Shown piece after piece: positions 1 to 6,712 of a DNA stretch of 7,706 bases. The position numbers and the translations under genes were made by a program. The notes beneath the pieces were generated by a model, which was not told the origin of the DNA, made no database searches, and saw nothing but the letters and a program-made list of their open reading frames with translations. The first letter of the stretch is position 1; each line of letters opens with the position of its first letter. The stretch comes from DATARH01 sp036264235 (lineage in GTDB: Bacteria > Pseudomonadota > Alphaproteobacteria > ATCC43930 > CGMCC-115725), in assembly GCA_036264235.1 (NCBI GenBank), contig DATARH010000309.1, positions 1-7,706 of the forward strand, in the 5' to 3' direction.

Positions 1-857
1 CTCGAATAGAGCACCCGCGTGGTGTCGGCGAGCCTGGTCGCGTCGAGCGCGTCGAGCAGCTTGCCGATGTTGTGATCGACAAAGCTGACGAGACCGAAAT
101 AGGCGGCGATCGCCTTCCGGCGCTTCTCGTCGTCCATCGCCTTGTCATAGACCATGCATTCGCGGATCGCCGCGACATATGGATGGTCGTTCCGCTCGTG
201 CGGCGTATAGAGCGCCGGTTCTGGAACCTCGTCCAACGGATAGAGCCCATACCATTCCGGCCGCGCGATCAGCGGGAAATGCGGACAGATCAGCGACACG
301 AACAGCACCCACGGTTTCTCCGGCCGGCGGGTGGCGCGCTCCTTCAGCCAATCGATCGCCGCGGCAGTGATTTTGTCGTCATAATTCTGGTAGTTCGAAT
401 CGCCGCTGCCGGCGTCGGGTCCGAGCCGCAGCGCCGCCTTGCGCACCGGCAGCGGATCGCGCAGCCAGCCGAGTGGGTCCCCGATCCCATCGACGATGTG
501 CAGCGGCATGATTTCCTCGGTGAAGCCGTTGTCGTCGTCGGCGCTGCGGAAGTGAAGTTTGCCGATCGAGGTGACTTCGTGACCGGCATCGCGCAGCCGG
601 TGGTGCCAGCTCGGCATGCTGCCGTCATAGGCGATCGCGTTATCCCAGAAGCGGTTCTGGTGAACATAGCGCCCGGTCGCCAGCGCGGCGCGCGACGGCA
701 CGCAGATCGGCGAGTTGCAATAGGCGCTGGTGAAGCGCACGCCGGATGCCGCCTGCCGGTCGAGGTTCGGCGTCTTGATCATCTTGTGCCCGCCGGCGCC
801 GAGCACCCGCGGATTGTGCTCGTCGGACAGAATGAACAGCAGGTTCGCCGGTTTCAT
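1..857 (-). CDS. Type I sulfatase, choline-sulfatase-like (C-terminus beyond window)
   Basis: The first 285 residues of a sulfate-ester hydrolase of the alkaline-phosphatase fold are visible. The N-terminus reads NLLFILSDEHN, with Asp12 the expected calcium ligand. The sulfatase signature CVPSR lies at residues 52-56, so Cys52 would be converted to formylglycine, the catalytic nucleophile. Conserved GKLHF (Lys100, His102) and CPHFPL (near residue 205) supply further active-site residues. Spacing around CVPSR and the following RFWDNAIAYDGSMPSW stretch resemble choline-sulfatase-type enzymes, but the substrate cannot be assigned. The late Asp-His-Gly metal motif would lie just past the left edge. 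There is no signal peptide, so the enzyme is probably cytoplasmic. The ATG is preceded by AAAGGA seven bases upstream, inside the 16-nt gap after mutL, suggesting co-transcription. No formylglycine-generating enzyme is in the window. Confidence 0.93.
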   Translation of the reverse strand, partial: MKPANLLFILSDEHNPRVLGAGGHKMIKTPNLDRQAASGVRFTSAYCNSPICVPSRAALATGRYVHQNRFWDNAIAYDGSMPSWHHRLRDAGHEVTSIGKLHFRSADDDNGFTEEIMPLHIVDGIGDPLGWLRDPLPVRKAALRLGPDAGSGDSNYQNYDDKITAAAIDWLKERATRRPEKPWVLFVSLICPHFPLIARPEWYGLYPLDEVPEPALYTPHERNDHPYVAAIRECMVYDKAMDDEKRRKAIAAYFGLVSFVDHNIGKLLDALDATRLADTTRVLYS

Positions 858-873
858 GGCAATGTCCTTTCTG

Positions 874-2661
874 TCAGCGCCGTCCGAACAGCCGCTCGAT
901 ATCGGCCAGCGCCAGCTTCACATAGGTCGGGCGGCCGTGGTTGCACTGGCCGCTGTTCGGCGTCGCCTCCATCTGGCGCAACAGCGCGTCCATCTCGGCC
1001 GGCGACAGGCGGCGGCCGGCGCGCACGCTCGAATGGCACGCCAAGGTGCCGCAGACCTCTTCGATCCGCTCCTTCAGCGCCAGCGCGTCGTCCCATTCGG
1101 CGAGTTCGTCGGCGAGGTCGCGCACCAGCGCTTTGACGTCGAGCCCGGGGACCAGCGCCGGCACCTCGCGGACGATCACCGCACCGGCGCCAAACGGTTC
1201 GAGTACCAGGCCGAACTCGGTGAGTTCCTCGGCGCGAGCCGAGAGCCGCGCCGCGACCGGTTCGTCGAGCTCGATCACCTCGGGCAGCAGTAACACTTGG
1301 CGGGCGACGCCGCGGCTGGCGAGCGCCTCTTTCATCCGCTCGTAGACGAGCCGCTCATGCGCCGCGTGCTGGTCCACCAGCACCATGCCGTCGGCGGTCT
1401 CGGCGACGACATAGGTGTTGTGCAGCTGCGCTCGCGCCGCGCCGAGATACGAGTCCGCCGGCGGCTCGGCGAACCCCGGCTCGGCCGCGACCGCCACCGG
1501 CCGCTCGGGGGCGAGAAAGCCGTTGCCGGCCTCGGCCAGATACCGCGGCGGTAGGCTCGGTGGAAAGGAAAAGCGTGGCTCCCAAGCGGCTGGGGCCGCG
1601 CCGCCATGGCCGGTGCGGAACGCGCCGAGCGCGGCGTCGGCGACGGTCGTCGAGGCGCGGTGGCCGGCGGCGTCGAGCGCATGCCGCAGCGCGCCGACGA
1701 TCAGGCCGCGGACCAGCGCCGCGTCGCGAAACCGCACCTCGGCCTTGGCCGGATGGACATTGACGTCGATCTCGTCGGGCGGCCCATCGAGGAACAGCGC
1801 GACAATCGGGTGGCGGTCGCGCGCCAGCACGTCCTGATAGGCGCCGCGTACTGCCCCGACCAAGAGGCGGTCGCGCACCGGCCGGCCATTGACGACGAGA
1901 TACTGGTCGCGCGGCAGCGACCGGTTCAGGGTCGGCAACCCGATCAGCCCGGTCAGGCGAAAGCCCTCGCGCTCGGCCGCGACGGGCACCGAATTCTCGG
2001 CGAAGTCGCGGCCGAGCAGGTTGGCGAGCCTCGCCTCGCGCGTCTCGGTCGCCGGCAGGCGCAGCAGCACCCGCTCGTCGTCGCCGATTACGGTGAAGGC
2101 GATTCCCGGATAGGCCATCGCGAGGCGCCGCACCGTGTCGACCGCCTGGTCGCGCTCGCTGCGCGCGGTCTTCATGAATTTGAGCCGGGCCGGGGTCGCG
2201 AAGAACAGGTCGCGGACCTCGACGCGGGTGCCGGGCGGATGCGCCGCCGGCGCCGGCGGCCGGACCTCGCCGCCCTCGACCGTGATCTCCCAGGCGCTGT
2301 CGCTGCCGTCGCGTCCCGGGGGCGGACGCGACACGATGCGCAGGCGGCTCACCGCGCCGATCGACGGCAGCGCCTCGCCCCGGAAGCCGAGGGCGGTGAT
2401 GCGCAAGAGATCGTCGTCGGGCAGCTTCGAGGTGCAGTGCCGCTCGACGGCCAACGCCAGCTCGCCGCGGCTCATGCCGCAGCCATTGTCGCCGACCGCG
2501 ATCAGGCTCTGGCCGCCGTCGCGCAACGCGACCTCGATCCGGGTCGCGCCGGCGTCGATCGCGTTTTCGACCAGCTCCTTGACTGCCGCCGCCGGCCGCT
2601 CGATCACCTCGCCGGCGGCGATGCGGTTGACCACGACCGGCGGCAATTGGCGGATCGGCAT
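874..2661 (-). CDS. mutL: DNA mismatch repair protein MutL (endonuclease type)
   Basis: A complete 595-residue MutL, the matchmaker that couples MutS mismatch recognition to strand incision. The GHKL ATPase domain shows KELVENAIDAGA with Glu29 and Asn33, DNGCGM (58-63) and GFRGEAL (92-98). The transducer domain holds LFFATPARLKF (152-162) and NVHPAKAEVRF (301-311, Lys306). A Pro/Ala-rich linker covers about 335-405. The C-terminal dimerisation domain carries the endonuclease motif D430-QHA-x2-E436-x4-E441, the ACHSSVR segment (541-547) and CNHGRP (573-578), a variant of the metal-binding CPHGRP motif. This fits a MutL that nicks DNA itself, as in bacteria lacking MutH. The start matches the family N-terminus, and an in-frame TAA at 2671-2673 rules out extension. 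No clear Shine-Dalgarno sequence precedes it, so initiation may be weak or leaderless. Confidence 0.98.
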   Translation of the reverse strand: MPIRQLPPVVVNRIAAGEVIERPAAAVKELVENAIDAGATRIEVALRDGGQSLIAVGDNGCGMSRGELALAVERHCTSKLPDDDLLRITALGFRGEALPSIGAVSRLRIVSRPPPGRDGSDSAWEITVEGGEVRPPAPAAHPPGTRVEVRDLFFATPARLKFMKTARSERDQAVDTVRRLAMAYPGIAFTVIGDDERVLLRLPATETREARLANLLGRDFAENSVPVAAEREGFRLTGLIGLPTLNRSLPRDQYLVVNGRPVRDRLLVGAVRGAYQDVLARDRHPIVALFLDGPPDEIDVNVHPAKAEVRFRDAALVRGLIVGALRHALDAAGHRASTTVADAALGAFRTGHGGAAPAAWEPRFSFPPSLPPRYLAEAGNGFLAPERPVAVAAEPGFAEPPADSYLGAARAQLHNTYVVAETADGMVLVDQHAAHERLVYERMKEALASRGVARQVLLLPEVIELDEPVAARLSARAEELTEFGLVLEPFGAGAVIVREVPALVPGLDVKALVRDLADELAEWDDALALKERIEEVCGTLACHSSVRAGRRLSPAEMDALLRQMEATPNSGQCNHGRPTYVKLALADIERLFGRR

Positions 2662-2778
2662 CGGCCGAGTTTAGGCGATCCAGTGGCGCGAAACGAGCGC
2701 GGCGCCGCCAGCGGCGCTCAGCCCTGTGATGCTCGTCCGGTCCGGCGACCTGGCCGGCGAATCCAGCCGGGCGAACCC
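2662..2778 (-). other. Intergenic gap upstream of mutL with a GC-rich hairpin
   Basis: This 117-nt spacer lies between the PAP2 stop and the mutL start. It contains a perfect inverted repeat at 2702-2717, with six-base arms GCGCCG and CGGCGC around a CCAG loop. No T-run follows it in the direction of transcription, so it is at best a weak terminator or pause site for the PAP2 message. I see no convincing promoter for mutL and no Shine-Dalgarno sequence, so read-through from the PAP2 gene is possible. Confidence 0.35.
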
Positions 2779-3660
2779 TCACGCGGTGCGGCTGGAGAAG
2801 CGGGCCGCGGCCAGCATCGGCGCCGGCAACGGCAGCGCCCCCAGGGCGACGATCGTGATCCCGGCGACCGCGAGGCCGCCGAAAATGTCGATCAGGTAAT
2901 GACCGCCCTCGCTTGGGATCGCCAGCAGCATCACCGTGTTCAGCGCCGCCGCCGGAACCAGGCTGACCGAGCCGCGATGCGACCATACGAACAACACCGC
3001 GAGCACGGCGTGAAACGACGGGAAGGTGATCACCCCCTTCAGCAGCATCACATCCAGCGACGGCAGCGTGCCGTTGCGCAGGCCGGTCAGATCGTCGACA
3101 TAGGCGAGCTCGAAGCCGGGCACCCCGACGCCGGGCCCGAACGCCGGAAACAGGCAGAAGATCGCGGTCGTCAGCAGCAGGGCCAGGCTCGCATTGGCAA
3201 GCAATTCGGCATTGCGCTGCGGCCAGCCGATCCAAGTGAACCAGGCGACCGACAGAATGATCTGCGAGAACAGGCTGCTGTAGCAGGCCCACAGCACGGT
3301 CTTGACCGCCGGGTGGCCGTTGACGAGCGCGAGACAGGCGCCCCAATCGAAGCCGAGCGCCCGGTCGATTGCGGCAAGCTGCTGGTCGTAGAGCGGGCCG
3401 TCGCGGGTCGCGGCGGCGTAGGTCAGGATCGCACCGCCCGCCGAGAAGATCAGCCACAGCAGCGACCATTCGGCGACGCCGCCCAGCCAGCGCAGCCGGC
3501 CGGCGCGCCGGGTGGCTAGGCCGAATGCCGCCAGCGCGATCGCGACCAGCGCGAACGGCCGCCAATGGCTGACCACCAGCCCCTGCGCCGCGCACCAGAG
3601 CACATCGGCGGCCGACATCGTCCCGAGCAGCAGCCAAACCCTGACCGCGACCGGCGACAT
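2779..3660 (-). CDS. PAP2-superfamily integral membrane phosphatase/transferase
   Basis: A 293-residue polytopic membrane protein with about six to eight hydrophobic segments, roughly at 7-30, 36-50, 62-83, 119-145, 153-175, 210-227, 231-248 and 256-275. The PAP2 catalytic signatures are PSFH (214-217) and GGHYLID (252-258), giving the His217, His254 and Asp258 expected for phosphoryl transfer. The first motif (KxxxxxxRP) and the SR of the third motif are not seen. That pattern matches the PAP2_3 group related to inositol-phosphotransferase Aur1 more than classical lipid phosphatases. It probably acts on a lipid or polyprenyl phosphate at the inner membrane; the substrate is unknown. The reading frame stays open to 3840, but the ATG at 3660 is preferred because GGAAGG lies seven bases upstream and the first membrane helix follows at once. 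Confidence 0.88.
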   Translation of the reverse strand: MSPVAVRVWLLLGTMSAADVLWCAAQGLVVSHWRPFALVAIALAAFGLATRRAGRLRWLGGVAEWSLLWLIFSAGGAILTYAAATRDGPLYDQQLAAIDRALGFDWGACLALVNGHPAVKTVLWACYSSLFSQIILSVAWFTWIGWPQRNAELLANASLALLLTTAIFCLFPAFGPGVGVPGFELAYVDDLTGLRNGTLPSLDVMLLKGVITFPSFHAVLAVLFVWSHRGSVSLVPAAALNTVMLLAIPSEGGHYLIDIFGGLAVAGITIVALGALPLPAPMLAAARFSSRTA

Positions 3661-3851
3661 TCGGCGTCCTTCCGTCACTGCCGGTGTAAACACGGAGGGC
3701 AAACGGCGCATGTCCCACAGGGTTCGCGCATTAATCTGCGACATAGGCGGCGGGATAGGTGGCGAGCCGAACCGGCTTGCTTGACAGCGGCGGCGCCGCT
3801 CTAGTGAACTTGCCCGCTCACACCAAGCTGATCGCAGCAACAGGACGCGCC
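3661..3851. promoter_or_regulatory. Divergent intergenic control region
   Basis: This 191-nt region separates the minus-strand PAP2 gene from the plus-strand flavoprotein gene and should hold both promoters. It contains the PAP2 ribosome binding site (GGAAGG on the minus strand, 3668-3673) and that of the flavoprotein (AGGA, 3842-3845, six bases before the ATG). A small dyad, CGCA-N6-TGCG, lies at 3727-3740 around ATTAAT and could be an operator shared by both genes. I could not place a PAP2 promoter with confidence. Confidence 0.5.
3781..3807 (+). promoter_or_regulatory. Possible sigma-70-type promoter with internal dyad
   Basis: A consensus TTGACA sits at 3781-3786. The best -10 candidate is TAGTGA at 3802-3807, after a short 15-nt spacer. 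The spacer is overlapped by the dyad AGCGGC-GGC-GCCGCT (3786-3800), which could bind a regulator. Transcription would start about 40 nt before the ATG at 3852. The weak -10 and short spacer make this a tentative call. Confidence 0.33.
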
Positions 3852-5078
3852 ATGCCCCCCGACAGCGCCGAACCGAGGGCCGAACCGAGGATCGCCCCTG
3901 CGCCGCGCGCGGCTTCGCCCGCCGCCTATCTCGAGCGGGTGCGGGCGCTGGCGCCGGCTCTTACCGCCGCGGCCGAGGAGATCGACCGCAGCCGCGAGCT
4001 GCCGGCGGCGACGATCGAGGCGATGGTCGAAGGCGGGCTGTTCCGTCTCTTGCTGCCGCATTCGCTGAACGGCGCCGAGCTGCTGCCGGCCGAGTACGTG
4101 CCGCTGATCGAGGAGCTGGCCAAGATCGACGCCAGCGCCGCTTGGTGCCTCAACCAGAATTCCGGCTGCTCGATGACCGCGGCCTATCTCTCGCCGGAGG
4201 TGGCGTGCGAAATTTTCGGCGGGCCGCGCGGCATCCTCGCCTGGGGGCCGGGGCCGGGCGAGGCGCGGGTCGCGCCAGGCGGCTACCGCGTCACCGCCAG
4301 CTGGTCCTTCGCCAGCGGCAGCCACCACGCGAGCTGGCTCGGCTGCCATGTGCCGGTGATCGAGGCCGACGGCAAGCCGCGGCTGCGCCGCGACGGCAAC
4401 CCGGTCGTGCTGACGATGCTGTTCCCGAAGAGCGCCACCAAATTCACCGACATCTGGCACACGATCGGGCTGCGCGGCACCGGCAGCGACCAGTATTCGG
4501 TCACCGATCTGTTCGTGCCGGAAGCTTACGCGGTCGATGTGCTGTCGCGACGCGACATGACGGCGCGCGAGCCGGGGCTTCTCTACAAATTCAGCAGCCT
4601 GTCGCTGTACGCCGCCGGGTTTGCCGGGGTCGCGCTCGGCATCGCCCGCGGCATGCTCGGCGATTTCATCGAGCTGGCGCGCGACAAGATCCCGCGCGGC
4701 GCCAAGAACACGATGCGCAACAACAACGTGATCCAGGCGCTGACATCGCAATCGGAAGCGCGGATCGGCGCGGCGCGGCGCTGGCTGTTGGGCTCGCTCG
4801 AGGAGATCACCGCGGCGGTGAAGGAGCGCGGCCACATCACTCTCGACGAGCGGATGACGATCCGCCTCGCCTCGACCTTTGCGATCCATCAATCGGTCGA
4901 GACCGTCGATGTGCTGTATCAGGCCGCCGGCTCCGGAGCGATCTTCAACAATCAGCCATTCGAGCGCCGCTTCCGCGACATTCACAGTGTCGCGCAGCAG
5001 CTGCAGGGCCGGCAGCAGCATTTCGAGACCGTCGGCCAGTACCGGATGGGCCTCGAAGCCGATACCGGCTGGTTGTGA
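3852..5078 (+). CDS. Acyl-CoA dehydrogenase-fold flavoprotein, probable flavin-dependent monooxygenase
   Basis: A complete 408-residue protein. The N-terminal helical domain (about 25-120) is followed by a beta domain with GGYRVTASWSFASGSHHA (143-160) and IGLRGTGSDQYSVTDLFVPE (205-224), the flavin-contacting pattern of this fold. The C-terminal helical domain (about 250-400) is of the Acyl-CoA_dh_2 type and contains ERRFRDIHSVAQQ (371-383). I cannot find the catalytic Glu of classical acyl-CoA dehydrogenases. The RD-x-H segment instead matches group D monooxygenases such as DszC, HsaA and HpaH-like oxygenases, which hydroxylate aromatic, steroid or sulfur substrates with reduced flavin from a partner reductase. 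No reductase is in the window. The ATG at 3852 has AGGA six bases upstream. An earlier in-frame ATG at 3759 would place the putative promoter inside the gene. The stop touches the stop of the convergent gene. Confidence 0.85.
   Translation: MPPDSAEPRAEPRIAPAPRAASPAAYLERVRALAPALTAAAEEIDRSRELPAATIEAMVEGGLFRLLLPHSLNGAELLPAEYVPLIEELAKIDASAAWCLNQNSGCSMTAAYLSPEVACEIFGGPRGILAWGPGPGEARVAPGGYRVTASWSFASGSHHASWLGCHVPVIEADGKPRLRRDGNPVVLTMLFPKSATKFTDIWHTIGLRGTGSDQYSVTDLFVPEAYAVDVLSRRDMTAREPGLLYKFSSLSLYAAGFAGVALGIARGMLGDFIELARDKIPRGAKNTMRNNNVIQALTSQSEARIGAARRWLLGSLEEITAAVKERGHITLDERMTIRLASTFAIHQSVETVDVLYQAAGSGAIFNNQPFERRFRDIHSVAQQLQGRQQHFETVGQYRMGLEADTGWL
3867..3890 (+). repeat. Perfect 12-bp tandem duplication in the flavoprotein N-terminus
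   Basis: GCCGAACCGAGG occurs twice head to tail (3867-3878 and 3879-3890). It is in frame and encodes AEPR-AEPR at residues 6-13, in a Pro/Ala-rich tail ahead of the conserved domain. This looks like a replication-slippage duplication with little structural effect. Confidence 0.9.
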
Positions 5079-5891
5079 CTAACTGTTGCTGCGGTAATCG
5101 GCCCGAATGCGGTTCCTGAGATGCGCGGTGCCGGCGGCGATATAGCCGCCGTCGATCGATACCTCGGCGCCGGTGATAAAGCTCGCCGCGTCGGAGCACA
5201 GAAACAGCACGAGCTCGGCCGTATCGGTTGGCAGGCCGAGTCGTCCCGCCGGGATCGCCGCCGCCGCCGCGTCTGCGAAGCCGGCGCCGCCGACCCGGGC
5301 GAAGCTGGTGTCGGCGATCGTCGCCGGATGGATCGAATTGACCCGGATGTTCCACGCCGCGAATTGCAGCGCCGCGGTCTTGGTCAACCCGCGCAGCGCC
5401 CATTTGCTGGCGGTATAGGCGGCGTCGTCATAGGCTGTCATGCCGGCGGTCGAGGAGATGTTGACAATAGCGCCGCCGCCGGAATCCCGGATCGCCGGTG
5501 CGGCATGCTTCATGCCGAGCATCGCGCCGGTCAGGTTCACCGCGAGCGTGCGGTTCCACGCTTCGAGCGTCGTGTCGGTGATGCCCTGGCGCGCGATCGT
5601 GCCGGCGTTGTTGACCAGGATGTGCAGCGCGCCGAACGCGGTGACGGTGTCGGCGACAACCCTTTGCCAGCCGGCCTCCTCGCTGACATCCTGCGCCTGG
5701 AATTTGACACGCGCGCCTTGCGCCTGAAGCCGCACCTCCAAAGCCTGCCCAGCGGTGCCATCGATATCAGTCAGCATCAGCGCCGCGCCTTCGCGCGCGA
5801 ACAGCTCGGCGTCGGCGGCGCCCTGGCCGGCCGCCGCGCCGGTGATCAGCGCAATTTTGCCGTCGAGTCTTGGGCCGTCGAGTCGGCCCAT
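5079..5891 (-). CDS. Short-chain dehydrogenase/reductase (SDR), downstream paralogue
   Basis: A 270-residue classical SDR that oxidises or reduces a hydroxyl/keto group with NAD(P)(H). The Rossmann motif TGAAAGQG spans 17-24. Asp42 at the end of strand beta-2 favours NAD(H). NNAG lies at 94-97, and the catalytic tetrad is Asn119, Ser146, Tyr159 and Lys163. The usual Pro-Gly after the catalytic core is Pro-Ala here (HPAT, 188-191), unlike the upstream copy. The C-terminus ends in the family-like IDGGYIAAG region. It is roughly two-thirds identical to the gene upstream, with the largest differences in the substrate loop at 190-222. Its ATG at 5891 shares one base with the upstream stop (TGATG) and has no clear Shine-Dalgarno sequence, so translational coupling is likely. 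Its stop codon directly abuts the stop of the convergent flavoprotein gene. The substrate is unknown. Confidence 0.93.
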   Translation of the reverse strand: MGRLDGPRLDGKIALITGAAAGQGAADAELFAREGAALMLTDIDGTAGQALEVRLQAQGARVKFQAQDVSEEAGWQRVVADTVTAFGALHILVNNAGTIARQGITDTTLEAWNRTLAVNLTGAMLGMKHAAPAIRDSGGGAIVNISSTAGMTAYDDAAYTASKWALRGLTKTAALQFAAWNIRVNSIHPATIADTSFARVGGAGFADAAAAAIPAGRLGLPTDTAELVLFLCSDAASFITGAEVSIDGGYIAAGTAHLRNRIRADYRSNS

Positions 5892-6691
5892 CAGCTGTTG
5901 GCGCCGGTGAATTGCGAGCGGACCAGGTTGCGCATGTTGGCGAGCCCGGCGGCGATATAGCCGCCATCGATCGCGATCTCGGCGCCGTTGATGAAGCTCG
6001 CTTCGTCCGAGCAGAGGAACAGCACGAGGTCGGCGCATTCCTTCGGCAGGCCCTGCCGGTGCATCGGGATCGCGGTGCGCGCGGCATGCGCGAAGGCCGG
6101 GCCGCCGCTCTGGAAGAAACCGGTCTCGGCGATCTGGCCGGGATGGATCGAATTGACCCGGATGTTCCACGCCGCGAATTGTAGCACCGCGGTCTTGGTC
6201 AACCCGCGCAGCCCCCATTTGCTGGCGGTGTAGGCGGCATCGTCATGCGCGGTCAGCCCCGCGGTCGAGGAGATGTTGACGATCGCACCGCCACCGGAAT
6301 CGCGGATCGCGGGCGCGCAATGCTTCATCCCGAGCAGCGGCCCGGCCAAATTCACCGCCATCGTGCGGTTCCACGCGTCCAGCGTCGTGTCGACGATGCC
6401 CTGCCGCGCGATTGTGCCGGCATTGTTGACCAAGATGTGCAGTCCGCCGAACTTGCGCACCGCGGCCGCGACGATCTCCTGCCAAGAATTCTCGTCCGAT
6501 ACGTCCTGCACCCGGAACAGCGCCTTGCCGCCGCCATCGGTGATCCGCTTCGCCAGCGCCTCGCCGGCAGCCGCATCGATGTCGCTCAGCACGACCGCCG
6601 CGCCCTCGCGCACAAACGCTTCCGCATCGGCGGTGCCCTGTCCGCCCGCCGCGCCGGTGATCAGCGCAACTTTTCCGGCCAATCGTGGCAT
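5891..6691 (-). CDS. Short-chain dehydrogenase/reductase (SDR), upstream paralogue
   Basis: A 266-residue classical SDR. The cofactor motif TGAAGGQG spans 12-19, and Asp37 suggests NAD(H) preference. NNAG lies at 89-92, and the tetrad is Asn114, Ser141, Tyr154 and Lys158. Pro184-Gly185 is the normal PG motif. Automated systems often name such proteins glucose 1-dehydrogenase or hydroxysteroid dehydrogenase, but the sequence alone does not fix a substrate. The start at 6691 has a strong Shine-Dalgarno sequence, GGGAGG, five bases upstream. It sits 100 nt after the enolase-superfamily gene on the same strand, with a long hairpin in between, and is followed without a gap by its paralogue. By analogy with known sugar oxidation pathways, it may oxidise a sugar or a deoxy-keto acid made by the upstream dehydratase. 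This is inference. Confidence 0.94.
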   Translation of the reverse strand: MPRLAGKVALITGAAGGQGTADAEAFVREGAAVVLSDIDAAAGEALAKRITDGGGKALFRVQDVSDENSWQEIVAAAVRKFGGLHILVNNAGTIARQGIVDTTLDAWNRTMAVNLAGPLLGMKHCAPAIRDSGGGAIVNISSTAGLTAHDDAAYTASKWGLRGLTKTAVLQFAAWNIRVNSIHPGQIAETGFFQSGGPAFAHAARTAIPMHRQGLPKECADLVLFLCSDEASFINGAEIAIDGGYIAAGLANMRNLVRSQFTGANS

Positions 6692-6696
6692 CGCTT

Positions 6697-6702
6697 CCTC
6701 CC
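6697..6702 (-). promoter_or_regulatory. Strong ribosome binding site of the upstream SDR
   Basis: GGGAGG on the minus strand, five bases before the ATG at 6691. It is the best Shine-Dalgarno match in the window. It contrasts with the second SDR, which has none and probably depends on ribosomes loaded here. Confidence 0.8.
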
Positions 6703-6712
6703 AAACAAATTA

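Noticed and set aside
72..1136. A 354-codon plus-strand open frame opposite the sulfatase
   Set aside because: The minus strand encodes clear sulfatase motifs, including CVPSR and GKLHF; the plus-strand product is an Arg-rich shadow that also runs into mutL.
1606..3519. A 637-codon open frame on the plus strand, antisense to mutL and the PAP2 gene
   Set aside because: Arg/Gln/Ala-rich low-complexity translation with no domain, spanning two unrelated well-supported genes. It is a typical GC-rich shadow frame.
1355..3718. A 787-codon minus-strand open frame running through the PAP2 gene and mutL
   Set aside because: Arg/Gly/Ala-rich translation in the wrong frame of two strong genes. It ignores their stops and shows no motif.
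2779..3840. A 353-residue PAP2 protein starting at 3840
   Set aside because: The extra 60 residues are Arg-rich, not family-like, and cross the divergent control region. The ATG at 3660 has a better ribosome binding site.
3801..5021. A 406-codon minus-strand open frame opposite the flavoprotein gene
   Set aside because: Low-complexity Arg/Ala translation; the plus strand carries the conserved acyl-CoA-dehydrogenase-fold motifs.
3759..5078. A 439-residue flavoprotein starting at 3759
   Set aside because: The extension has no clear ribosome binding site and would cover the putative promoter. The ATG at 3852 has AGGA at good spacing.
5079..6218. A 379-residue version of the downstream SDR starting at 6218
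   Set aside because: The first 109 codons read the upstream SDR in the wrong frame. SDR homology starts just after the ATG at 5891.
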